This document shows positions 5,553 to 11,186 of a DNA stretch of 11,186 bases, piece after piece. The notes beneath the pieces are model-generated. The model was not told the DNA's origin, did not search any database, and saw only the letters and a program-made list of their open reading frames with translations. The stretch is from JANNSW01 sp031431235 (GTDB lineage: Bacteria; Pseudomonadota; Alphaproteobacteria; Rhizobiales; Hyphomicrobiaceae). The position numbers and the translations under genes were made by a program. Each line of letters starts with the position of its first letter. Within the stretch, counting starts at the first letter, position 1. The DNA lies in NCBI GenBank assembly GCA_031431235.1, contig JANPDA010000092.1, forward strand, positions 1 through 11,186, given 5' to 3'.

Positions 5553-7890
5553 GGCGGCAGGGAGCACCTGGCATGCGGCGGGTGGCTTCCATACGCTGAA
5601 CGGCGATCCCAACGTCGCCAAGCTCCAGGGCTACACCATCGGCCTCTACAACGAATTGGAGAAGATCTCCGGCCAATCGTGCGGGCTGCACCGCTCGGGC
5701 GGCGTCATCCTCGCCGACAACAACGATCGCATGGACTTCCTGAAAATGGCGCACGCCCGTGCGCGCTATCTCAACATCGAGACCGAGTTGCTGACGACGT
5801 CGGAAGCCAAGAAGCTGTTTCCGCTGATGGAGGAAAGGCACTTCGTCGGCGCGCTCCTCGACAAGGCCGACGGCAACCTCGATCCCGAAGGCACGACCGA
5901 AGCCTATGCCAAGTCCGCCAAGATCGGTGGCGCCGAGATCGTCCTCAACAACCGGGTGGTCGAGCTGAAGCACCGGCCGGACGGCACCTGGAACGTGGTC
6001 ACCGAGCAGGGCACCATCCACGCCGAGCACGTCGTCAACTGCGGTGGTCTGTGGGCGCGCGAGATCGGCCGCATGGTCGGCATCGAGCTGCCGGTGCTCG
6101 CCATGGAGCACATGTACATGGTGACCGAGGAGATGCCCGAGGTCGTCGCCTACAACAAAGAGCACGGCCGCGAGCTTTCCCACGCGCTCGACTTCAAGGC
6201 CGAGGTCTACATGCGCCAGGAGCGCAACGGCATGGTGCTCGGCACCTACGAGAAGGATTGCCGGCCCTGGCAGCCCAAGGTGACGCCGTGGGATTTCGGC
6301 CAGCAGCTGCTTCCCAACGACCTCGACCGCATCACGCCTTCACTCGAGATCGCCTTCAAGCACTTCCCGGCGATGGCGAAGGCAGGGATCAAGCGTGTCA
6401 TCAACGGCCCCTTCACGTTCTCGCCCGACGGCAACCCGCTGGTCGGGCCGGTGCAGGGGGTCAAGAACTTCTGGGTCGCCTGCGCGGTGATGGCGGGCTT
6501 CTCCCAGGGCGGCGGTGTCGGGCTTGCGCTCTCGCAATGGAGGGTCAACGGCGATCCGGGTTTCGACGTCTGGGGCATGGACGTGGCGCGCTTCGGCGAG
6601 TGGGCGACGCGCTCCTACACCAACGAGAAGGTGCGCGAGAACTACTCGCGGCGCTTCTCGATCCGCTTCCCCAACGAGGAGCTGCCGGCCGCAAGGCCCC
6701 AGCAGACGACGGCGCTCTACGACATCATGCTCGCACAGGGCGCGGTGATGGGCGATTCCTGGGGGCTGGAGACGCCGCTCTGGTTCGCGCCGAAGGGGGT
6801 CGAGCCCAAGGACATCGTCTCCTTCCACCGCTCCAACGACTTCAAGCACGTGAAGGCCGAGGTGCTTGGCTGCCGCAACGGCGTCGGCGTGACCGAGATC
6901 GCGAACTTCGCCAAGTACGCGTTTACTGGATCGGGCGCGGAAGCCTTCCTGTCGCGCCTGATGACCAACAGGATGCCCAAGACCGGCAAGCTGATGCTGA
7001 CGCCGATGCTCAACCCTGCCGGGCGCCTGATCGGCGACTTCACGATTGCCAAAGCCTCCGACGAGCGCTTCGTCATGTGGGGATCGAGCCAGGCGCAGAA
7101 GTACCACATGCGCTGGTTCGAGCAGCATGCTCCCGCCGACGGCAGCGTGCGCATCGAGCGCTATGACATGGGGCTGGTCGGCCTCTCGATCGCCGGGCCG
7201 AAATCGCGCGAGGTGCTGCAGCGGCTGACCGACGAGGACGTCTCGAACGCCGCGTTCAGGTTCATGGACCATCGCCGGATGGATATCGCCAACGTGCCGG
7301 CGATGATCAACCGCGTCACCTATACCGGCGACCTCGGCTATGAGATCTGGGTCGCGCCCGAGTACCAGCGCCGCCTCTACGAGCGCATCATGGCGGCCGG
7401 GCAGGCGAGCGGCATCGTCAATTTCGGCATGCGGGCGCTGCTCTCGATGCGCCTCGAGAAGAACTTCCCGACCTGGTACCGCGAGCTGCGGCCCATCTAC
7501 GGCGCTTTCGAAGCCGGCCTCGATCGCTTCGTCGACCTCACCAAGAACGATTTCATCGGCCGGGAAGCGGCAGCCAAGGAGAAGCACGATGGCGGCACGT
7601 TGCGCCGTCTCACCTTCGTGGTCGATGCGGGTACCGCCGACGTGCTGGGCGACGAGCCGATCTGGCACGGCGGTTCTGGGAAGAGCGGGGGCAAGGTGGT
7701 CGGCTGGGTCACCTCGGGCGGCTATGCCCACTACGTCGACAAGTCGCTGGCGCAAGGCTACGTGCCGAAGGAGCTTGCCGGCGATACGGCCAAGGGTGCC
7801 TTCGAGATCGAGATCATCGGCGAGCGCAGGAAAGCGACCATCCAGGCCGAGCCGCTGTTCGATCCGGAAGGCAAGCGGATGCGGGGTTAG
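5437..7890 (+). CDS. FAD-dependent oxidoreductase with GcvT domains (dimethylglycine/sarcosine dehydrogenase type)
   Basis: This is an 817-residue protein. The start at 5437 (GGAG 6 nt upstream) is preferred over an in-frame codon at 5374 that lies inside the toxin gene, because the FAD motif follows directly and the duplicate copy starts at the same ATG. Domains: DAO-type FAD domain at about 5-370, with GGGVVG at 11-16, E35 in LIER and TWHAAG with H46, the position of covalent FAD attachment in dimethylglycine and sarcosine dehydrogenases; a central FAO_M-like domain to about 430; a GcvT folate-binding domain at about 430-700; and a GcvT C-terminal barrel to the end. Members oxidatively demethylate N-methyl amino acids and pass the one-carbon unit to tetrahydrofolate. 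The substrate is not certain. The gene is complete and undamaged, yet both its ends are duplicated outside the TA modules on either side. It probably depends on read-through from the TA operon or a promoter within it. Confidence 0.92.
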   Translation: MKSHTKVAVIGGGVVGCSVLYHLTKAGWKDVMLIERARLAAGSTWHAAGGFHTLNGDPNVAKLQGYTIGLYNELEKISGQSCGLHRSGGVILADNNDRMDFLKMAHARARYLNIETELLTTSEAKKLFPLMEERHFVGALLDKADGNLDPEGTTEAYAKSAKIGGAEIVLNNRVVELKHRPDGTWNVVTEQGTIHAEHVVNCGGLWAREIGRMVGIELPVLAMEHMYMVTEEMPEVVAYNKEHGRELSHALDFKAEVYMRQERNGMVLGTYEKDCRPWQPKVTPWDFGQQLLPNDLDRITPSLEIAFKHFPAMAKAGIKRVINGPFTFSPDGNPLVGPVQGVKNFWVACAVMAGFSQGGGVGLALSQWRVNGDPGFDVWGMDVARFGEWATRSYTNEKVRENYSRRFSIRFPNEELPAARPQQTTALYDIMLAQGAVMGDSWGLETPLWFAPKGVEPKDIVSFHRSNDFKHVKAEVLGCRNGVGVTEIANFAKYAFTGSGAEAFLSRLMTNRMPKTGKLMLTPMLNPAGRLIGDFTIAKASDERFVMWGSSQAQKYHMRWFEQHAPADGSVRIERYDMGLVGLSIAGPKSREVLQRLTDEDVSNAAFRFMDHRRMDIANVPAMINRVTYTGDLGYEIWVAPEYQRRLYERIMAAGQASGIVNFGMRALLSMRLEKNFPTWYRELRPIYGAFEAGLDRFVDLTKNDFIGREAAAKEKHDGGTLRRLTFVVDAGTADVLGDEPIWHGGSGKSGGKVVGWVTSGGYAHYVDKSLAQGYVPKELAGDTAKGAFEIEIIGERRKATIQAEPLFDPEGKRMRG

Positions 7891-7893
7891 ATG

Positions 7894-7927
7894 ATCGGTG
7901 CTGGACAATCGGTGCTGGACCGATTGT
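7894..7927 (+). terminator. Hairpin just after the FAD oxidoreductase gene
   Basis: A perfect 9-bp stem, ACAATCGGT-gctgg-ACCGATTGT (7905-7927), starts 14 bases after the stop codon. It sits on a short tandem duplication in which the 13-mer atcggtgctggac occurs at 7894 and 7908. No run of T follows, so it is a candidate transcript-end or RNA-stabilising hairpin rather than a textbook terminator. Confidence 0.45.
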
Positions 7928-7958
7928 GCGGACCGCCAATTCATGCGAGTCTTTGCGC

Positions 7959-8111
7959 ATGGAAACGGAGAACGAAAAGCTCGAGGTCTTGTTCGAGAAG
8001 ACGCGGAACCTGCCTTTGGCAAAGCGGGAAGCGGTTGCTGAGGCAAAGGCGAGCCCCGAATTTGGCTCGGGACACGGGCAAGCCAGCACTGGCGCGAGCT
8101 TGCCTAGCTAA
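7959..8111 (+). CDS. Small uncharacterised ORF, possible antitoxin relic
   Basis: The 50-codon frame begins METENEKLEVLFEKTRNLPLAKREAVAEA, a charged, helix-forming segment like the N-terminal halves of some small antitoxins (LFEKxRxLP...R). The C-terminal half is low in complexity and unlike any family recognised, and no ribosome binding site precedes the ATG. It may be a decayed antitoxin whose tail was lost or frameshifted. Alternatively it may be a chance frame. The 244 bp between the FAD gene and the next TA pair hold only this frame, the hairpin at 7905 and a weak inverted repeat GGCAAGC-N14-GCTTGCC near 8078-8105. Confidence 0.25.
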   Translation: METENEKLEVLFEKTRNLPLAKREAVAEAKASPEFGSGHGQASTGASLPS

Positions 8112-8134
8112 GAGAAGTGGACTAAGTTGGTTCC

Positions 8135-8401
8135 ATGGCCACCATCAAGCTGCATGCTGCCAAGACCAACCTTTCAAAACTCGTGAAGCGCGTCGAGGCG
8201 GGCGAGGAGATCGTGATCGCGCGGGGCAACAAACCCGTGGCGAGGCTGGTGCCGATCGAGGCGGCAAGCCAGTCGAGCGAGGCGTCGGAGCCACTCGGTT
8301 ACGGCATGCTCGAAGGCAAGTTGCAGCTTCCCGATAGTTTCTTCTTCGATCCGCTGCCCGAGGACGAGCTGGCCTTGTGGTACGGGAACGACACGACGTG
8401 A
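8135..8401 (+). CDS. Phd/YefM family antitoxin (VapB-like)
   Basis: This is an 88-residue protein with the family core IKLHAAKTNLSKLVKRVEAGEEIVIARGNKPVARLVPI, the N-terminal DNA-binding dimerisation fold of Phd/YefM antitoxins. The C-terminal tail (LPDSFFFDPLPEDELALWYG) is the expected toxin-binding peptide. Its last codons overlap the GTG start of the PIN toxin by four bases (GTGA). No Shine-Dalgarno sequence is visible before the ATG. A weak promoter-like pair (TTGCCT at 8100, TAAGTT at 8123) would start transcription near the ATG itself, so a leaderless message is possible but unproven. Known role of the family: neutralise the partner and repress its own operon. Confidence 0.9.
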   Translation: MATIKLHAAKTNLSKLVKRVEAGEEIVIARGNKPVARLVPIEAASQSSEASEPLGYGMLEGKLQLPDSFFFDPLPEDELALWYGNDTT

Positions 8402-8784
8402 ACGTGCTTCTCGACACCCACGCCCTGGTGTGGTGGTTGCAAGCCGATAGCCGCATCAGCGCGACCGTCAGGAATGTCCTTCGCGATCCCAGCACCATGG
8501 CATTCATCAGCGCGGTCTCGGCCTGGGAGATTGCGACGAAGGTGCGCATCGGCAAACTCCAGGTGAGCCTCGTCATCGTCACCGATTTCCCTGCCGAGAT
8601 CGCGAGGATCGGATACCACCAACTCCCGGTCAGTCTTGCCCATGGTCATCGGGCAGGCGGATTGCCCGGCCTCCACACGGATCCCTTCGACCGCATGCTC
8701 GCTGCTCAATCCTTGATCGAGAATCTGCCGTTGATCACTATCGATCCGGCATTCCGGCAGTTTGGCGTGAGCACCATCTGGTAA
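8398..8784 (+). CDS. vapC: VapC-type PIN domain toxin
   Basis: This is a 128-residue protein if started at GTG 8398, which gives the family N-terminus VNVLLDTHALVWWL. A start at the ATG at 8377 would only add seven residues inside the antitoxin frame. All four PIN acidic residues are visible: D6 (LLDTHAL), E44 (SAVSAWEIATK), D98 (TDPFDRMLAAQ) and D116 (LITIDPAF). This DTHALVWW / DPFDRxLxAQ pattern is typical of the PIN subfamily paired with Phd-type antitoxins. Known VapC proteins are magnesium-dependent endoribonucleases that cut tRNA or rRNA; the target here is unknown. The gene appears intact and ends 47 bp before the duplicated 3' end of the FAD gene. Confidence 0.92.
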   Translation: MNVLLDTHALVWWLQADSRISATVRNVLRDPSTMAFISAVSAWEIATKVRIGKLQVSLVIVTDFPAEIARIGYHQLPVSLAHGHRAGGLPGLHTDPFDRMLAAQSLIENLPLITIDPAFRQFGVSTIW

Positions 8785-8831
8785 GTCGAGGCGAGGCGCA
8801 GTTCATCCGCGGCTGATGCTTGCTGGCGGTA

Positions 8832-8879
8832 CAGGCCGAGCCGCTGTTCGATCCGGAAGGCATGCGGATGCGGGGGTGA
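8832..8879 (+). pseudogene. 3' fragment of an FAD/GcvT oxidoreductase gene (last 16 codons duplicated)
   Basis: In frame, this stretch reads QAEPLFDPEGMRMRG-stop, against QAEPLFDPEGKRMRG-stop at the end of the intact gene (7843-7890). The first 31 bases are identical, then there is one change (K to M), twelve more identical bases, and a different stop codon (TGA against TAG). Upstream similarity is lost within one or two codons. No start codon or larger frame belongs to it. It is a remnant of a second copy of the gene's 3' end, separated from the intact one by the Phd/VapC module. Confidence 0.8.
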
Positions 8880-8894
8880 GGGCGAGCGATCGGA

Positions 8895-8938
8895 TTGCGG
8901 TCGGTCTATGCCCATGCTATCATTCTCGATATCATGGG
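8895..8938 (+). promoter_or_regulatory. Promoter and overlapping palindromic operator of the RHH/PIN pair
   Basis: A 28-bp inverted repeat spans 8911-8938: left arm CCCATGcTATC, six-base centre, right arm GATAtCATGGG, with ten of eleven positions pairing. A sigma70-like promoter overlaps it: TTGCGG (8895-8900), 17-bp spacer, TATCAT (8918-8923, five of six bases of the consensus). The right arm runs into the ribosome binding site GGGAGAGG (8936-8943). This is the layout expected for autorepression by an RHH antitoxin-toxin complex. Confidence 0.6.
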
Positions 8939-8946
8939 AGAGGCGC

Positions 8947-9174
8947 ATGGCACAGGTTCTCATCCGCAACATCCCCGATGACGTCGTCGATCGATTCAAG
9001 ACCAAGTCACGGCTCAGAGGAGTATCGCTCGAGCAGACGCTGCGCGATCTGATCGTCAACCATGCGCCGTTCGGGGCTGAGGAACGCATGGCATTGACCG
9101 AAGAGTTCCACGCTGCTTGCCGTCAACCCGTGCAGCCCCTCTCCAAGGAGGAGATGCGCGAGGGCCTCGAATGA
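8947..9174 (+). CDS. FitA/VapB-like ribbon-helix-helix antitoxin
   Basis: This is a 75-residue protein from the ATG at 8947, with GGAG at 8937-8940. The upstream in-frame ATG at 8908 lies inside the operator and is unlikely. The N-terminus AQVLIRNIPDDVVDRFKTKSRLRGVSLEQTLRDLI is the classic ribbon-helix-helix DNA-binding segment of FitA-like antitoxins. The tail (LSKEEMREGLE) is the toxin-binding region. The stop overlaps the toxin ATG by ATGA (9171-9174). It very likely binds the palindrome directly upstream. Confidence 0.9.
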   Translation: MAQVLIRNIPDDVVDRFKTKSRLRGVSLEQTLRDLIVNHAPFGAEERMALTEEFHAACRQPVQPLSKEEMREGLE

Positions 9175-9602
9175 GCGTCGCTGTTGTCGTCGACTCCTGC
9201 GTCGCCATGAAGTGGTTCATCCAGGAGCCCGGCTCGGATCGCGCCAAGGGACTGCTCGTCGCCGGCATGGAGCTGATCGCGCCGGATCTCATACTGCTCG
9301 AGATCGCCAATGGGCTTTGGAAGCATGCGCGAGCAAACAACATCGATGCGACCACCGTCGATCGGGCGCTCGCCAATGCACCGGGTTACTTTCAGGAATT
9401 GCAATCTTCGGCGCAGCTGGTGCATGAGGCGGCAGTCCTCGCGCGCGCATTGGATCACCCGATTTACGATTGTCTCTATGTGGTGGTGAGCCGGCGGACA
9501 GGCCGTCCGCTGGTGACAGCGGATCGCAAGCTGTTGGCCAAGCTCGCCGGCACAGCGGACGCGCGACTTGCCGTTGACCTCGAGTCATGGACGCCGAAAT
9601 GA
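9171..9602 (+). CDS. vapC: VapC-type PIN domain toxin
   Basis: This is a 143-residue protein coupled to the antitoxin by an ATGA overlap, which fixes the start at 9171. PIN acidic residues visible: D8 (VVVDSCVAMKWF), E44 (LILLEIANGLW), D100 (HPIYDCLYVV) and D118 (LVTADRKLL). The pattern VDSSVAxKWF / HPxYDCxYxAxA / TADxxL is that of a different PIN subgroup from the toxin at 8398, so the two pairs were acquired separately rather than by local duplication. Predicted magnesium-dependent endoribonuclease; target unknown. Nothing recognisable lies in the 91 bp after it. Confidence 0.92.
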   Translation: MSVAVVVDSCVAMKWFIQEPGSDRAKGLLVAGMELIAPDLILLEIANGLWKHARANNIDATTVDRALANAPGYFQELQSSAQLVHEAAVLARALDHPIYDCLYVVVSRRTGRPLVTADRKLLAKLAGTADARLAVDLESWTPK

Positions 9603-9693
9603 CGGGCGAGCTCCGTGGAGGGTCCGCCGATGCGCCATCCTTTGACACGAGCGCGCCAGTCGCAGCCTCGACCAGCTCGATCGGAGGCGACTG

Positions 9694-10194
9694 ATGAGCC
9701 AGACGAAGCCCGATCAGTCCCAGCTCCGCGATATCGACGAAGCCGACCTCGACAGCCTGCTCGCGCTCAACAATGCCCATGCGCTGGAGACGTCACTGCT
9801 CACCCGGGTGAGGCTTGCCCGCATGATCGGCGAGGCGTTCTCGGCACGGACGACCGATCACGCCACCGCCCTGTTGATCGCCTTCGACCAATCGGCCGAC
9901 TACGACAGCCCGAATTTCCTCTGGTTCCGCGAACGCTATCGAACCTTCGTCTATGTCGATCGGATCGTCGTCGGCGCCGCTCTGCGCGGGCAGGGGATCG
10001 CCCGCCGGCTTTATGAGGACCTGTTCGTGCAGGCTGGCGAGCGGGATCATGACCTCGTCTGCTGCGAGGTCAATCGTGAGCCGCCAAATCCGGCCTCGGA
10101 CGCCTTTCACGCGGCCTGTGGCTTCGTCGAATTGGGCCGGGCACAGGTCGGCGCCGGCAAGGAGGTGCGCTATCTGGTGAAAGCAATGCCGTAA
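9694..10194 (+). CDS. GNAT family N-acetyltransferase
   Basis: This is a 166-residue protein with GGAGG (9683-9687) 6 nt before the ATG. The acetyl-CoA binding motif A is seen as YVDRIVVGAALRGQGIARRLYEDL (about residues 87-110; the R-G-Q-G-I-A signature is at 98-103). The motif B region is ASDAFHAACGFVELGR. It resembles the COG3818-type predicted acetyltransferases, which are stand-alone enzymes of unknown acceptor. It lies 91 bp downstream of the PIN toxin. It does not look like the acetyltransferase toxins (TacT/AtaT type), because no DUF1778-type RHH antitoxin precedes it. The substrate is not determinable from sequence. Confidence 0.85.
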   Translation: MSQTKPDQSQLRDIDEADLDSLLALNNAHALETSLLTRVRLARMIGEAFSARTTDHATALLIAFDQSADYDSPNFLWFRERYRTFVYVDRIVVGAALRGQGIARRLYEDLFVQAGERDHDLVCCEVNREPPNPASDAFHAACGFVELGRAQVGAGKEVRYLVKAMP

Positions 10195-10219
10195 TCTCTG
10201 GCACCGGCTTCGCTCGGAC

Positions 10220-10462
10220 CTACCAAGCCGTGCGCGCTCCGAGCTCGGCGTATTCATCGTCGGGCAGTGGCTCGAAGAATTCCTCGGTAACGGTGGCCAG
10301 CCCGCGATAGGCTCCGAACACGCGCCGGGCCTTTGGCTCTATGCGCACGAGTCGCGCAACCGGCGTGCTGCCACGCGCAATGATCACCTCATCGCCGGCT
10401 TCGACCGCCGCGAGCAGCTTCGAGAGTTTGGTCTTGGCCTCGTGAACGGTATAGGTCGACAT
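10220..10462 (-). CDS. Orphan Phd/YefM family antitoxin
   Basis: This is an 80-residue protein from the ATG at 10462, with GGAGG (10473-10469) 6 nt upstream. The frame extends further upstream, but that part covers the operator. The core YTVHEAKTKLSKLLAAVEAGDEVIIARGSTPVARLVRIEP is the Phd/YefM fold. The tail EEFFEPLPDDEYAELGA resembles the toxin-binding tail of the antitoxin at 8135 (FFFDPLPEDELALW). No toxin follows: the downstream 25 bp lead straight into the convergent acetyltransferase gene, and no PIN-like frame is present. It may be a leftover from a lost pair or may act on the related VapC at 8398. Confidence 0.87.
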   Translation of the reverse strand: MSTYTVHEAKTKLSKLLAAVEAGDEVIIARGSTPVARLVRIEPKARRVFGAYRGLATVTEEFFEPLPDDEYAELGARTAW

Positions 10463-10477
10463 CGCAAGCCTCCATTG

Positions 10478-10513
10478 GCTAACGATATTAGCTAATCTCG
10501 ACGCGACCTGCAA
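10478..10513 (-). promoter_or_regulatory. Promoter and operator of the orphan antitoxin
   Basis: GCTAA-cgata-TTAGC (10478-10492) is a perfect inverted repeat that also contains the self-complementary TTAGCTAA (10488-10495). On the minus strand a candidate promoter overlaps it: TTGCAG (10513-10508), 17-bp spacer, TAATAT (10490-10485). An AT-rich palindrome across the -10 element, about 25 bp from a Phd-family gene, is the usual arrangement for antitoxin autorepression. The promoter boxes are only partial matches. Confidence 0.5.
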
Positions 10514-10549
10514 GCGCAACGCCTGGCGTGGCGACCCGCCCCCATCGTC

Positions 10550-11186
10550 TCACGCCTCCGTGTCCGCGCGCACGCCTGCCGCGGTCGGCGACATGCGCAG
10601 CTCGGGCTTGTACTTGCCGCGCTCGGCTTTTGGCACGGAGGGCCGTGCCGCCATGCGGATCAGTGCCAGGGCGACCAACGACCCATGAACGATGGCGATA
10701 TAGGTAAAGAGCGCGGGTGGGCCGAACCGATCGACCGCGAGTGAGGCGAGCGTCGGACCAGCCGTTGCCCCGACGGCATAGGTGAAAAGCAGGCCGGCCG
10801 AGACGAGCGCATACTCGCCTGGCTTGGCAAAATCGTTGGCGTGCGCTGCCGACAACGAATAGAGCGGCATTGCGAATGCCCCGAAAATGAGCACGCCCGC
10901 ATAGGCGAAATATGGATTGCCCCCCGTCGGCAGCAGCGTCAACACCAGCCCCGCGATCGAGGCGCAGCCGGTCGCGATCAGCATGGTGGTGCGCCGGTCG
11001 GTGCGGTCGGACAGCCAGCCGAGCGGCATCTGCAGGATCGCGCCGCCGGCGATGCCGCAGCTCATGAAGAATGCCATCTCCGAAATGCCGAGCCCGATAT
11101 CGTTGGCATAGAGCGGCCCGACCGTGCGGAAGGCGGAGTTGGTGAGGCCGACCACGAAGCAGCCGACAAAGGCGAGCGGCGAGATG
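10550..11186 (-). CDS. MFS transporter, C-terminal part (N-terminus beyond the window)
   Basis: The minus-strand frame stays open from the right edge through 211 codons to the TGA at 10552-10550. The part visible begins in a membrane helix (ISPLAFVGCFVVGLTNSAF). It contains the MFS loop signature as GWLSDRTDRRTTMLIATG, then about four more hydrophobic helices and a basic cytoplasmic tail. The region LYANDIGLGISEMAFFMSCGIAGGAILQMPLGWLSDR resembles the YcaD-like branch of the family, whose substrates are unknown. It lies upstream of the orphan antitoxin on the same strand, but 87 bp containing a separate operator lie between them, so co-transcription is uncertain. Confidence 0.85.
   Translation of the reverse strand, partial: ISPLAFVGCFVVGLTNSAFRTVGPLYANDIGLGISEMAFFMSCGIAGGAILQMPLGWLSDRTDRRTTMLIATGCASIAGLVLTLLPTGGNPYFAYAGVLIFGAFAMPLYSLSAAHANDFAKPGEYALVSAGLLFTYAVGATAGPTLASLAVDRFGPPALFTYIAIVHGSLVALALIRMAARPSVPKAERGKYKPELRMSPTAAGVRADTEA

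Noticed and set aside
5517..7166. Large open frames over the FAD oxidoreductase on both strands (also 6340-8046 minus)
   Set aside because: They are codon-bias shadows of a clearly recognisable enzyme; compositions are Arg/His-rich and lack family motifs.
8047..8110. Inverted repeats GAGCC...GGCTC and GGCAAGC...GCTTGCC ahead of the Phd/VapC pair as a terminator or attachment site
   Set aside because: Stems are short, the loop of the second is 14 nt, and there is no T tract or repeat elsewhere in the window to mark an attachment site.
9694..10194. GNAT enzyme as an acetyltransferase toxin of a fourth TA pair
   Set aside because: It lacks a directly preceding DUF1778-type RHH antitoxin, it is separated by 91 bp from the previous gene, and it resembles stand-alone acetyltransferases.
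1..11186. Insertion sequence, integrase, CRISPR array, tRNA or rRNA genes
   Set aside because: No transposase or integrase motif, no terminal inverted repeats, no regularly spaced repeats and no cloverleaf-like sequence were recognised by eye. A tRNA scan was not possible here.

Overview
The window looks like a chromosomal stretch of a high-GC alphaproteobacterium, most likely of the order Hyphomicrobiales (Rhizobiales). This is inferred from the GC-rich codon use, the DUF1194 secreted von Willebrand A protein, the rhizobial style of trimeric autotransporter adhesin, the large FAD/GcvT-type demethylating dehydrogenase and a CtrA-type TTAA-N7-TTAA site. No rRNA, tRNA, CRISPR array or transposase gene was seen.

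Left part (1-2792, minus strand): a trimeric autotransporter adhesin runs off the left edge and reaches the beginning of its membrane anchor at base 1. Upstream of it is an AT-rich regulatory patch with a perfect TTAA-N7-TTAA site, then a secreted DUF1194/VWA protein. A 119-bp divergent region with two adjacent inverted repeats separates this from an aldehyde dehydrogenase on the plus strand (2912-4396).

Centre (4397-8879): an 817-residue FAD-dependent oxidoreductase of the dimethylglycine/sarcosine dehydrogenase type, with a GcvT-like folate half (5437-7890), is bracketed on both sides by a toxin-antitoxin (TA) module, and beyond each module lies a copy of the nearer end of that gene. On the 5' side, a 67-codon fragment (4573-4776) matches the intact gene at 116 of 116 bases from the ATG. 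A DUF433/DUF5615 pair (4846-5405) lies between fragment and gene. On the 3' side, a Phd/VapC pair (8135-8784) is followed by a near-copy of the last 16 codons of the gene (8832-8879). This nested arrangement is the most unusual thing in the window.

Right part (8880-11186): a second VapBC-type pair (RHH FitA-like antitoxin plus PIN toxin, 8947-9602) has a promoter-overlapping palindrome. It is followed by a GNAT acetyltransferase. On the minus strand are an orphan Phd-family antitoxin with its own palindromic operator and the C-terminal part of an MFS transporter that runs off the right edge.

How the genes fit together: the aldehyde dehydrogenase and the FAD/GcvT oxidoreductase plausibly belong to N-methyl amine (glycine betaine, dimethylglycine or sarcosine-like) catabolism. 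The three complete TA pairs, one orphan antitoxin and one possible antitoxin relic form an accessory cluster built around that metabolic gene. The adhesin is a separate surface function, possibly under cell-cycle (CtrA) control.
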